From Bacteroidaceae bacterium (GTDB lineage Bacteria > Bacteroidota > Bacteroidia > Bacteroidales > Bacteroidaceae), in contig CABIXF010000033.1 in the NCBI GenBank assembly GCA_902362595.1, forward strand, positions 1 to 43,113: 43,113 nucleotides of DNA. Reading direction: 5' to 3'. The first letter of the stretch is position 1. The number at the start of each line of letters is the position of its first letter. The position numbers and the translations under genes are program-made. A model generated the notes under the pieces. The model had not been told where the DNA came from, did no database searches, and saw nothing but the letters and a program-made list of their open reading frames with translations. Positions 8,215 through 17,600 of this stretch are shown here, one piece after another.

Positions 8215-11145
8215 CTATTTAAAAAGTGTAATTTCCGCCAGTCCTGCTCTTCCCTCCGACACATCGTCTATAGTCAGCCGAAAGTATCTGAGTTTCTTTC
8301 CCAGACGTACCGGTTTAAAATCCCAACCCGTACATTCACGCTTATACAGAAGTTCCCACGAAGCCCCGTCTTCCGAGACCTCTACCCGATGCTTATATGA
8401 AGAACTGTCTTTCTGGAAACGGATGCGGCTGGCGATGATATCCGTCGGCTCTGTTAGTGTCAGTGTGATGACCTGCGGAAAAGTATCCTCGCCGGCAATC
8501 CACCAACTGAAATCATCACTGTCGGTCAGGTTCGATTCCGGATAACCGTCTTGGGTGGAGGAAACCTTAACCGATTCAATTTCCGCTACCGGCCTTTCCA
8601 ATATCTGTTTGTCCCAACGGGTCGGCTTGACAACTACACCATCTTCCTCATTGCCGGTAAAAGGACGATGGTAACCGTCCGGCAGGTATTCTCCTTCAAA
8701 ACGACGGGTAGTAATCTCCGTTTTACCGCTCTGCAGTCCCTCCGATGTAGCCGTCAGGGTAATCCGTCCAGCCTTCTTGGTAGTGCGGACAAAAGCAAAT
8801 CCAACGCCCCCTTCTACGCGCTGCGGGTTGATGCCGATCCGGCGGATACCGTCACCTATCAATGTACCCTCACCAGTAACAGTAATACGAATCTCCGCAT
8901 CTGAAGTGTTTACTCTTGTACCGTTTTCATCGCAGATGATGAAATAGACCGGAATCATATCGCTACCGTCTGCAACCGGAATGACAGGATGATCGGAAAC
9001 AACCACTTCCACATGATGAGGTGCACCCGGAGTACGGACCGTATGAGTGGTAACTACTTTCCCGTCCACCACGCCTTCTGCTTTCAGTTCTCCGCTTTCA
9101 TAGCCACCGGCATTGAAGAGATAGAGCGGACTTCCGCCCTTTTCGATGATGGCTCCATAAGTATCCTTCTGCGCTTCCCGTGTCTGCTGTCCAATCAGTT
9201 TCCCATTCCGGTAAAGACGGACTTCATCGCAATTAGAAAAGACCGGTATATCGGTTGTCGATGAGATGTATTTCTCCGAGGAGTTGAAAGAAGCGATATG
9301 TACCATCGGCCCCTCATAAAGTCCCGGTTGAGAGACTTCTTTCGGACGCATGCTCTGCATCATGTAGTAGCTGAACTTCGGATAACGGTTCACATCGACC
9401 ACACCACAGAACATCGTATACTCTTCCGCCCCCCGGTTATAGTCGTTGTAACTCCACAAGAAATGACCGCCCATACGCGGATTGGCATCCAGCATGCACC
9501 AGTCGAAATAGCCTTTCCCTATCAGCTGCTGGAAACGTCCGCGGCATTGCTTCATCTGCTCCTCTTCATTCTCATCCAGGCGTACACGCGGTTTTTCACC
9601 TACTCCGTCACCCCATTCACGCGTAAGGAGCGGCTTGACAGCAATCTGGTCGTCCAGGTAATTACTCATCACATTCCCGTCCTTCGGGAAACGGCCCACC
9701 TGTTTATAGAAAACGTCATAGTAAGGTTCCGTCTCTTCATGGCTGAAATAGTCGGCAGATGTATACATCTGATTGCCGGGATACTCTTCATGGGCAATCC
9801 GATAAATGGCTTTGACCACCTCCAACGGATAATGCGTCTCATTCAGCGCAGTCTCCCAAAGGACTATGGACGGATGGTTACGGTCGCGACGAATCATCTG
9901 TCTGGCCACCTGGCAAAGCCGTTCGGTAAATACCGGATCCTCGTTGAAATATTGCCATCCGGGAATACATTCAACCACCAGCAGTCCATACCTGTCGCAA
10001 GCTGCAAGAAAAGCCGGGTCCTGGGGATAATGGGCGGCACGCACGGCATTATAACCACCCCGTTTCATGTCGATCACATCACGTTCCTGCATGGAATTGG
10101 AAGCCGCATCCCCTACATACGGGAACGACTGATGGCGGTTGGCCCCGACCAGGTAAAGATGTTCACCGTTGATAAAGAAACCTTTGTCGCGGTCGTATCG
10201 GATGGTACGGATACCTATTGTTTCCGTACGGGAGTCGACCGTCTTACCGTCCACCTTCACCTGACACTCCAGTTCATAAAGGTGCGGATGATAGGGATGC
10301 CAAAGAAGTGGCTTACTGACAGTCAGGGTCTGCTCCAGACAACAGTCGTCTCCACCTTCCAGTGAGAACGGATTCTCCTGTTCTGCCACCACCTTTCCTT
10401 CCTCATCCCTCAGCACGGACTGCAACACCCCATTGCGGCATTCCCCATGACCGTTCTTCAGGCTGGTACGGACTGCCACCAAAGCTTCTTCCTTCTCCAC
10501 TTTCGGGTAAGTGATGAAAAGTCCACCGCCCGCCACTTCATCCGCCTCCAGTTCGTCGGAGATATGTAGCTTGTCGGTGACAACCATCTTCACATCCCTG
10601 TAGATTCCACTGTAATAATAAAAATCCAGACGATCCTGGGGCTTTCCCGGAGGAGTCAGCGAATCGTATGCGGCAGACACACGCAGAGCCAGGAGGTTGT
10701 CATCGTTCCAGTTGACATAATCAGAGATATCCGATGTGAAACCAACATACCCTCCCTTGTGTTCTGTCACCTTATGACCATTGACAAACAGTTCACAAGC
10801 ATTCATCACTCCCTCGAACGACACGGCGATACGTTTACCCGCATAATTCTCCGGAAGTTTGAAATACCGACGATACCAGCCGATACCGTCGTAGATAACA
10901 TCCCCACCGCAATGTTTCTTTTCCAGTTGCATGATATGAGGAATGGTTGCAGGTATCCATCGGGAATCATCCAGACCGACATCTTCACCGTGTGCAACAT
11001 CCCCACGATAGAAAGCCCAGTCCGTATTCATATCCAATGTGATACGGGCATTTTCTTTTCTTGCACAGGCAGTACCTATCAACACCAGAAGCAATACCCA
11101 TATACTGTTCATCTTGGTAAATCCATTCATATACAATAACTCCAT
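8215..11145 (-). CDS. GH2 family beta-glycosidase lipoprotein with C-terminal F5/8 type C domain
   Basis: A 976-residue enzyme. The N-terminal jelly-roll domain has WYRRYFKLPE and FEGVMNACELFVNG (about 90-125). It is followed by Ig-like and TIM-barrel domains with GANRHQSFPYVGDA (334-347), acid/base Glu436 in WETALNETHYP, and nucleophile Glu510 in LLTREWGDG. Ig-like domains follow, and a discoidin domain (about 830-976) ends in RAGLAEITLFK. Activity is most likely beta-galactosidase; glucuronidase, arabinosidase or mannosidase cannot be excluded. The lipobox LIGTAC (Cys27) predicts lipid anchoring. Three ATGs are possible (11145, 11130, 11112); the last gives the most typical lipoprotein leader. 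The gene lies 52 nt after GH35. Its 3' end exists as a decayed second copy at 7510-7763. Confidence 0.9.
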   Translation of the reverse strand: MELLYMNGFTKMNSIWVLLLVLIGTACARKENARITLDMNTDWAFYRGDVAHGEDVGLDDSRWIPATIPHIMQLEKKHCGGDVIYDGIGWYRRYFKLPENYAGKRIAVSFEGVMNACELFVNGHKVTEHKGGYVGFTSDISDYVNWNDDNLLALRVSAAYDSLTPPGKPQDRLDFYYYSGIYRDVKMVVTDKLHISDELEADEVAGGGLFITYPKVEKEEALVAVRTSLKNGHGECRNGVLQSVLRDEEGKVVAEQENPFSLEGGDDCCLEQTLTVSKPLLWHPYHPHLYELECQVKVDGKTVDSRTETIGIRTIRYDRDKGFFINGEHLYLVGANRHQSFPYVGDAASNSMQERDVIDMKRGGYNAVRAAHYPQDPAFLAACDRYGLLVVECIPGWQYFNEDPVFTERLCQVARQMIRRDRNHPSIVLWETALNETHYPLEVVKAIYRIAHEEYPGNQMYTSADYFSHEETEPYYDVFYKQVGRFPKDGNVMSNYLDDQIAVKPLLTREWGDGVGEKPRVRLDENEEEQMKQCRGRFQQLIGKGYFDWCMLDANPRMGGHFLWSYNDYNRGAEEYTMFCGVVDVNRYPKFSYYMMQSMRPKEVSQPGLYEGPMVHIASFNSSEKYISSTTDIPVFSNCDEVRLYRNGKLIGQQTREAQKDTYGAIIEKGGSPLYLFNAGGYESGELKAEGVVDGKVVTTHTVRTPGAPHHVEVVVSDHPVIPVADGSDMIPVYFIICDENGTRVNTSDAEIRITVTGEGTLIGDGIRRIGINPQRVEGGVGFAFVRTTKKAGRITLTATSEGLQSGKTEITTRRFEGEYLPDGYHRPFTGNEEDGVVVKPTRWDKQILERPVAEIESVKVSSTQDGYPESNLTDSDDFSWWIAGEDTFPQVITLTLTEPTDIIASRIRFQKDSSSYKHRVEVSEDGASWELLYKRECTGWDFKPVRLGKKLRYFRLTIDDVSEGRAGLAEITLFK

Positions 11146-11197
11146 TTTATTTATACGGTGATTGATCTTTATTAAACTTCTCCATTTGTCCGGATTC

Positions 11198-13672
11198 CTA
11201 TTCCTTCATTTCTGCAGCATCCCGATAAGGGGCTATTTCCATGGACTTTATCACGGCTCCGTTGACCGTCTGGCGCAAGCCCAGAACCAGGACATTCTTC
11301 TTGTCCTTACCGAAATTCAACCAGCATTCGGGCAGATAGAATTCCCGCTGCGGACCGGCTTCCCAATGGCGGCCGATGTTGTGGCCATTCAACCACATGA
11401 ACCCGTTGCCGGAAGCGTTAATCCTCATCAGCCAGGGAATCCAGACAGAGGGGTTCTGAGAAGGTAAGGTAAACTCGATACGATACCAGGTCAGCAGCCC
11501 GTCCTGTTCTGCCACCGGCTGTATCCCGTTTCCCTTCCGGGGAATCTCCGAACGGATGTCAAGCGGAACCACCGACCAGTCCCCATCGTCGAATCGGGGC
11601 AGAATCCAGCCTTCTGTCACACCAGCCGCATCAGCAGCATATTCCCATTCAAGCGGATGCGACAAAGCTGTCTCCGAAACGGAAAGCCCGGCTTCACGGA
11701 TTCCGGAAAGTTCCTCCATCGGTACATATCCGTGGGCATGGCCCAAATTTTCATAGACAACCAAAATCTCATTCTCCCCTTCCTGTAAGGTGCCGGAAAC
11801 ATCGAACCGGTTGTCATACTCATCCGGACGTATACGATCAAAACAGTTCCGTGTGGTCCATGTCTGTGCATCAGCTTTGTCAGGGAAAAGACGGACGACA
11901 TTCTTCCCGTTCACCTGTACAGATACAATATCTCGTGTAAACATATTGAACAGCAGATACTTCTCATTTTCCACCTGTTGTCTGCTCAAGTTCACTTTGG
12001 CCCGGAACAGGCTATACCGGAAATCATTAATGCCTAAATCAGGCAAAGAGACCAAACGAGATAAAGGAATCCATTGTGCTTTCTCTGTCGAATCTTCCCT
12101 CCTTTTCACCGAGGCGATGCGCACCGGGGCAGGTAAACGAGAAGGACGTTCTATGGCAGATTGTTTTTTAGGCCACCACACACCTTTCTCCGGATTCTTT
12201 TTTACAGGTATTACCAACACCTTCGTATCCAAAGGACCCAACTCATAGGTTACCTGTATCGGTGACACAGCCAAAGAATCCCCCTTTTGGGATTCGTCTA
12301 CTTGCATCAATACTTTATTCCCATTCTGATCGATATTATACATCGCCTGCCGAGGCGACTGTATCTTTCCCGGCAATAAAGTTGCCTTCCCTTTACAGAG
12401 TTTACCCGTATCCGTGTTATGCAGAAAGACAAACAAAGTACCATCTTTCGCCATCCTAACTCCTCCGAATACAGATTCTGGAACTCCTTCTATCTTACAA
12501 GGTCCTCCCGTAGATCTTACCAACTGCGATTCATACTTATGAAGGAATTCTCCCAATCCTTTTGCTGCCAAATATTTATCACCCACAGCACCACTTTCAT
12601 GGATAGCGGCATTGTAATCATACGAAGTAGTCATCCCGCGGGCTCCCCAACCGGAAAAATGGGTACCTCCGGCAAACATGTAATAGTTTATCCCCGTACA
12701 TCCGCCCAACATGCTCATCAGACCAATGGCCTTGAAATGACGGGCATCCGAATAATGCTCTTCACTCAGCGTACCAGTCACCAGAGAAAACCACCCCCCC
12801 TGCAGTTCTGTCACAAAGCCGGGAGCGTCAGGCTGACTACTCTTCAGAGAGACCATCCGGTGGGCACAACTCGGTGCATCCGACTGGCCGACATAATAAT
12901 TGTCACAATCGAACACCTGAGAAAGTTCCTTATCGCTGCTTCCACGACATTCTCCAGTCAGACAAGTAAAGACTGGAATATCGAACCCGTTCCGACGCAC
13001 GGAACGGTAGAGTTCCTTCAAAAAATAAGACTTGTTCTCACACCCATGGGCATTGTATTCATTCTCTATTTGGATAAGGATGATACCTTTCCCGCCTTTC
13101 GGCTTTCTGGTAAGCTGTTCATCGGCCAATGCCTTGCAGACAGCATCGAACCAATGGACACACCAACGTACGTGGGTAGGATCCGCACTGCGCAACCAAA
13201 GCCCCTGATAGCCCTGAGGACGGAATTTAGCCAACCAACGGGGATATGCTCCTCCCGAGAATTCCGCACAGATGAATGGTCCCGGACGAACTATCGTATA
13301 AAAGCCAAATTCATCCTGTGCCATCTTCAACCATCTCTTTATATCAGAAAAGTCAAACTTTGTCGTATCTGATAATCCCGCAGGCATTTCCCGTTCATGC
13401 CAGTTCCATGGAACATAAGTCTCTACCGTATTAAAGCCGGCCTCCTTTATCTTCTGGAAACGGTCACGCCACAATTCTTCGGGACAACGGAAATAGTGAA
13501 AAGCGGCACTATAGATGAATACATCCTTACCGTCAATGGTCATACAAGAACCGTCATAACGAATACGGTCTGGATTTGAAAACTCTTTTGCCGGTATCGT
13601 CTCTACCGCAAACAAACGGAAAACGGACGTTACAGCTATCATAAACAAAATTATCTTCTTCATCGATTTCAT
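11198..13672 (-). CDS. GH35 beta-galactosidase, secreted
   Basis: A large GH35 enzyme (824 residues from this start). An in-frame ATG also exists at 13693, but MKSMKKIILFMIAV begins a normal signal peptide, so 13672 or 13663 is preferred. Family motifs are complete: FHYFRCPEELWRDR, GFNTVETYVPWNWHE, VRPGPFICAEFSGGAYPRWL, the acid/base in IQIENEY, and the nucleophile in FVTELQGGWFS. C-terminal jelly-roll domains include GFMWLNGHNIGRHWEAGP and EFYLPECWLNFG. GH35 exo-beta-galactosidases remove terminal beta-galactose from oligosaccharides. The gene lies 25 nt after the GH125 stop, which implies one transcript. Pieces related to its 3' end occur as remnants at 3449-3580 and 7793-7910. Confidence 0.93.
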   Translation of the reverse strand: MKSMKKIILFMIAVTSVFRLFAVETIPAKEFSNPDRIRYDGSCMTIDGKDVFIYSAAFHYFRCPEELWRDRFQKIKEAGFNTVETYVPWNWHEREMPAGLSDTTKFDFSDIKRWLKMAQDEFGFYTIVRPGPFICAEFSGGAYPRWLAKFRPQGYQGLWLRSADPTHVRWCVHWFDAVCKALADEQLTRKPKGGKGIILIQIENEYNAHGCENKSYFLKELYRSVRRNGFDIPVFTCLTGECRGSSDKELSQVFDCDNYYVGQSDAPSCAHRMVSLKSSQPDAPGFVTELQGGWFSLVTGTLSEEHYSDARHFKAIGLMSMLGGCTGINYYMFAGGTHFSGWGARGMTTSYDYNAAIHESGAVGDKYLAAKGLGEFLHKYESQLVRSTGGPCKIEGVPESVFGGVRMAKDGTLFVFLHNTDTGKLCKGKATLLPGKIQSPRQAMYNIDQNGNKVLMQVDESQKGDSLAVSPIQVTYELGPLDTKVLVIPVKKNPEKGVWWPKKQSAIERPSRLPAPVRIASVKRREDSTEKAQWIPLSRLVSLPDLGINDFRYSLFRAKVNLSRQQVENEKYLLFNMFTRDIVSVQVNGKNVVRLFPDKADAQTWTTRNCFDRIRPDEYDNRFDVSGTLQEGENEILVVYENLGHAHGYVPMEELSGIREAGLSVSETALSHPLEWEYAADAAGVTEGWILPRFDDGDWSVVPLDIRSEIPRKGNGIQPVAEQDGLLTWYRIEFTLPSQNPSVWIPWLMRINASGNGFMWLNGHNIGRHWEAGPQREFYLPECWLNFGKDKKNVLVLGLRQTVNGAVIKSMEIAPYRDAAEMKE

Positions 13673-13696
13673 ATAATAAAATGTCATAATCAAATA

Positions 13697-15151
13697 TCAC
13701 TCAGTATATGATTCCAATAGTAATTCAGGATATTTCTCCGATATTTTTAATACCAATTCGGCAAACAGTGTATTGGCCCACGCAAACCAACCTCTGGAAA
13801 AATCTGCAGGATTATCTTTATGAAAACTTTCATGAATAAATCCGGTATTCCCATCCGTATTGACCAATACACGCAGACATTCCGCTATCTCTTCCTTGTC
13901 TTCAGAAGTCAAAGCTTTCGAAATTATACTCATCGGCCAGATTTTATCTTTGCCACAATGTGGCCCACCGATTCCTTCAGCCACTGTTCCCTTAAAAAAA
14001 TATGGATTATGCTTACTCCACACAAATTTGCGTGTATTCTGATAAACCGGATCATCTGCATTTACATATCCAAAATACGGAACAGAAAGCAGACTTGGAT
14101 TATTCGCATCGTCCATCAGATTACATCCACCATATCCATCCACCTCATAAGCATAGATTTTACCAAAAACCGGATGATTCACTATTCCATATTTCTGTAT
14201 AGCTTCATCAACTTCTTTTTTCAAACGTTCTGTCTGATTAAGTAAATTCTTTCCGTTACCGGTGGTTCTGATAATTTCAGAAAGCTGACGCATAGAGGCA
14301 ACAATAAACATATTCGATGGAACCAAAAAGCCAAAAATTGTAGCATCATCCGATGGCCGGAAACAGGAAACGACCATGCCCACCGGATTAACCGGATTCC
14401 CGGTTCGGTTCACTAATGTACCGATAGCGTTTCCTGTATGACGCTCGAAAGAATAAGGACCCTCACTTTCTTTACGTTGCTGCTCCTGAAAGGTTTTCAG
14501 CACTAATGCCATGGCTTTTTCCCATTTAGCATTGAATACCGAATCGTCCCCTGTTGCCTTCCAATACTGATAAATCAAACGGATAGGATAACACAGAGAA
14601 TCTATCTCCCATTTTCTCTCATGAACATCTTTACACATTCTCGTGCCATCAGATTGCCAACCATTACCTGTGGGACCATCATTGAAAGCATTTGCATAAG
14701 GGTCTAATAATATGCAGTCTAGTTGTCTGCTTATCAAGCCTTTTATCATTTCCTTCAAATCGTTATCCTTAGCTGCTAACGATAAATAATTCTGTACCTG
14801 TGCCGATGAGTCTCTCAACCACATAGCATTTATATCTCCGGTTATTACAAATGTATCAGGATGCCCATCCCTTATCCTAAATTTTACAGTCGTATCCAGT
14901 GTATTTGGAAAACAATTGATAAACAACCATCTCAATTTAGGATCAATAATTTTTTTAGCCACCTTATTAATTTCTTTTTCGACTAGCTTTGATGTAAAAA
15001 GTCTTTGTTCAAATGGTGGACGCCGTGAAACATATGTTGCATCGTTTTCAAAAATTATCTTATCAGACTTTACACATGCTGACAAAGCTACACATACAGT
15101 AAAAGGTGAAAAAAATAAATTAGCAAGTAATATTTTATATAAAACATGCAT
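13697..15151 (-). CDS. GH125 exo-alpha-1,6-mannosidase lipoprotein
   Basis: This 484-residue protein matches GH125 along its length: RRPPFEQRLFTSKLVE near residue 43, ITGDINAMWLRDSSAQV (103-119), DPYANAFNDGPTG, WEIDSLCYPI (Asp184, predicted acid), and GFIHESFHKDNP near the C-terminus (predicted base Glu). GH125 enzymes are inverting exo-alpha-1,6-mannosidases acting on fungal or N-glycan type mannan. A lipobox (VALSAC, Cys26) predicts membrane anchoring. It follows GH31 after 180 nt containing a hairpin and abuts GH35. With GH92 at the end of the locus it supports a mannose-containing substrate. Base composition is between the A+T-rich GH31 and the more G+C-rich GH35. Confidence 0.92.
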   Translation of the reverse strand: MHVLYKILLANLFFSPFTVCVALSACVKSDKIIFENDATYVSRRPPFEQRLFTSKLVEKEINKVAKKIIDPKLRWLFINCFPNTLDTTVKFRIRDGHPDTFVITGDINAMWLRDSSAQVQNYLSLAAKDNDLKEMIKGLISRQLDCILLDPYANAFNDGPTGNGWQSDGTRMCKDVHERKWEIDSLCYPIRLIYQYWKATGDDSVFNAKWEKAMALVLKTFQEQQRKESEGPYSFERHTGNAIGTLVNRTGNPVNPVGMVVSCFRPSDDATIFGFLVPSNMFIVASMRQLSEIIRTTGNGKNLLNQTERLKKEVDEAIQKYGIVNHPVFGKIYAYEVDGYGGCNLMDDANNPSLLSVPYFGYVNADDPVYQNTRKFVWSKHNPYFFKGTVAEGIGGPHCGKDKIWPMSIISKALTSEDKEEIAECLRVLVNTDGNTGFIHESFHKDNPADFSRGWFAWANTLFAELVLKISEKYPELLLESYTE

Positions 15152-15201
15152 ATCACCAGAAATTTAACAACAATAAGACTTCAATTATAAGTCTATGCAT
15201 A

Positions 15202-15240
15202 CTTCTACAAAGAGTACATAAAAAATACTCTTTATAGAAG
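15202..15240 (-). terminator. Stem-loop between GH31 and GH125
   Basis: Arms CTTCTACAAAGAGTA (15202-15216) and TACTCTTTATAGAAG (15226-15240) pair at 14 of 15 positions around a 9-nt A-rich loop. It lies in the 180-nt gap between two genes on the same strand. It may be an attenuator or an RNA-processing and stability element that sets the level of downstream enzymes relative to SusCD. There is no clean U-tract, so strong termination is doubtful. Confidence 0.45.
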
Positions 15241-15331
15241 TAAATGCACATGAGACTTACTCTAACCTTAAAACAACAATGATAAATGAAGAACTTAAAA
15301 ATATAAACACACCCTTTTTACTAAGAGGCTC

Positions 15332-17494
15332 CTAAAAGAATTCCCATTTACAAATCTTATATTTCTTATCAGAATAATTCTTTACAATATATTTCCAATT
15401 AGTCTTTGAACCATTCGTTTTTAAAAGTAAAATATTAAATTTATTTTTCTTATAATCAAATGATTGACCATCATCTTCAATTAAACGGAATGTTGCTTCA
15501 TTGGAAATACCATATCCTCTACATGTAATTTCAAAAACAGTATTTTTATTAATATATAACTCTGGTTTAGCTACCGGTATTACACTATTTTCTTTTACAT
15601 ATATAGGTAATTTAGAATATTCAGTTTCAATCTCATAATAGTCACCACCTACATATTTCTTTCCTGTATGAAAATCAAACCAATTACCTTTAGGAAAATA
15701 TACTTTACGTTTATCGCCTTTATTATACAAAGGTGCAACCATCATATTTTCACCTATCATATATTGGTCATCTATACTCCAAACATTTTTATCTTCTACA
15801 TAATCCATTACTAAAGGACGAAAAGGAGGAGTTCCTTTTTCATAATAGTCAAAAAATGCTGTATACAAATAGGGTATCAGACTCATACGTTGATTCAATA
15901 GCTTTCGTACAATATCCTCCATATTCTCTACATTGGGTAATTTTTCACCTTTATTATTTTTTTCTTTATCAGGCTGCCACCAAGAAGGCATGTCCAAATA
16001 CCACATATTCAAAACAGCTTGTGGCGATAATAATACAAGCTGTAATCTATGAAATAATTCTTCAATAGAAGAAGATTCACGTAATTCTGGAGACCATAAC
16101 AAACCACCAAAAGCAGCATTGTTTATCATTTGAATATATTGCTTGAAATCATACGTATCACTATATAACGTAGCGGGCACTGAGGACATAAATAATCCTG
16201 ACGAACGGTAATCTTGAAATGTTCTAATATTATTCCTTTCAAAAAGTTCATTCATCATTTTTACATATAACGAACCGAATATTTGGTGCATCTGTTCACC
16301 ATCCATTCCAGAAGGAAATTCAGACATATCAGGAAATCCCCAATTTCCTTCTCCTGAAGAAATATCTGAATTATCACATTCATCCATTTTAAATGAAGCA
16401 ATGCCATCATCTACCAATATTTGATGATAATCTGTATATATTTTACGAGCATCTGCCAAAGAAAAATCAGGTACAAGACCACTCCAGACCAAGAAATTTC
16501 CAGAAAACGGTTTTAACGGCTTATAAATTGGAGAATTAGGGTGTACATAAGCATGTTCCCATAAATTTAATTTAAAACCCTTTAAACTCATATTCGAAAT
16601 AAATTGTTTATAACTTGGGAAACGCTTTGTATCCCATACATAAGAACATGAATATGAATTAGTTTGCCATCTAGGCTCTAGTCCCAAAACATCACATGGT
16701 AGTTTTTTATCTCTAAAATATCCTGCTATATCTTCTACCTGATGCTGATTAAAGTCATATTTCGTCCGATATTTTATTCCTAATCCCCACAAAGGAGGTA
16801 AGCATCCACCGCCAGACAACAGATTATATCGCTCTACAACCTTACGCAAATCAGGTCCTGTTATAATGAAAATCTCAACACCTTTTGTATTAGGTACATC
16901 AATATACACATATTTTGTACTACTTTTTACAGTATACAAATCTTCAGCAGAGGTAATATTTTTATCATGATTGCTCTCCTTAATGGTTACTCCATTTTCT
17001 TTTAATTCATTTTCAGTACCACACAAAAAAGTTGTATACTTTAAGGTATTAACTAAAATACCATACCCCAACGTAGAAACATAAAAAGGCTGCGGCGCAT
17101 GTGTATATCCCAAATTCTTTAATGGATGATCATTTACAATAGGTTTCTTCTTTAATCCACGCTGAGTAAAACTTCCCATTTGTAACCCAAATCCATATAA
17201 CTGTTCACTCTCTTTCAAAGGAACATAAACTGAACATCCACGTTTATTTTGTTTAATAACAACCTCAGACAAATCAAAAGGTAATGTCTTTACAGCACTT
17301 TGCTGCATATTTTCAGACTTAGGCTTACAACCCAATAACTTAAAAGGTGTATACGGATCTACATCTCCTAAAGTCAAACTAATAACTCCGGGAGCAATCT
17401 CTTTAATACTCACTTCACTATGTACAACAGAAGATGCACTTATGAACAAAGTACTAAATTCCCATAATATTAATAACAATATTGAATTCCTCAT
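15332..17494 (-). CDS. GH31 family alpha-glycosidase, secreted
   Basis: A 720-residue protein with an N-terminal signal segment. The GH31 N-terminal beta domain includes LYGFGLQMGSFTQRG. The barrel starts at PPLWGLGIKYRTKYDF, with LGLEPRWQ and FKLNLWEHAYVHP following. The nucleophile is expected in the Asp of FKMDECDNSD. LNMWYLDMPSWWQP and the RMSLIPYLYTAFFDYY region follow, then a C-terminal beta domain (VAPLYNKGDKRKVYFP). The family includes alpha-glucosidases, alpha-xylosidases, alpha-galactosidases and alpha-N-acetylgalactosaminidases; the motif set does not settle the substrate. It directly follows SusD (106 nt) where a surface glycan-binding protein is often found. The gene is strongly A+T-rich compared with GH35, GH2 and GH120, as are SusC and SusD, suggesting shared transfer. 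Confidence 0.88.
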   Translation of the reverse strand: MRNSILLLILWEFSTLFISASSVVHSEVSIKEIAPGVISLTLGDVDPYTPFKLLGCKPKSENMQQSAVKTLPFDLSEVVIKQNKRGCSVYVPLKESEQLYGFGLQMGSFTQRGLKKKPIVNDHPLKNLGYTHAPQPFYVSTLGYGILVNTLKYTTFLCGTENELKENGVTIKESNHDKNITSAEDLYTVKSSTKYVYIDVPNTKGVEIFIITGPDLRKVVERYNLLSGGGCLPPLWGLGIKYRTKYDFNQHQVEDIAGYFRDKKLPCDVLGLEPRWQTNSYSCSYVWDTKRFPSYKQFISNMSLKGFKLNLWEHAYVHPNSPIYKPLKPFSGNFLVWSGLVPDFSLADARKIYTDYHQILVDDGIASFKMDECDNSDISSGEGNWGFPDMSEFPSGMDGEQMHQIFGSLYVKMMNELFERNNIRTFQDYRSSGLFMSSVPATLYSDTYDFKQYIQMINNAAFGGLLWSPELRESSSIEELFHRLQLVLLSPQAVLNMWYLDMPSWWQPDKEKNNKGEKLPNVENMEDIVRKLLNQRMSLIPYLYTAFFDYYEKGTPPFRPLVMDYVEDKNVWSIDDQYMIGENMMVAPLYNKGDKRKVYFPKGNWFDFHTGKKYVGGDYYEIETEYSKLPIYVKENSVIPVAKPELYINKNTVFEITCRGYGISNEATFRLIEDDGQSFDYKKNKFNILLLKTNGSKTNWKYIVKNYSDKKYKICKWEFF

Positions 17495-17600
17495 TACGAT
17501 CTTAAAATTAAAACTAATTTTATAAGTAGAGAAGCTTATCTATTTAGAATTCAATAAATAATACCTCTCTACTATAACCATTAAAAAAACAAATCAATAA

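Noticed and set aside
9298..10365. Plus-strand 355-codon ORF
   Set aside because: Antisense shadow of the GH2 gene, whose catalytic motifs are on the other strand; composition is not protein-like.
12419..13372. Plus-strand 317-codon ORF
   Set aside because: Antisense shadow of the GH35 gene.
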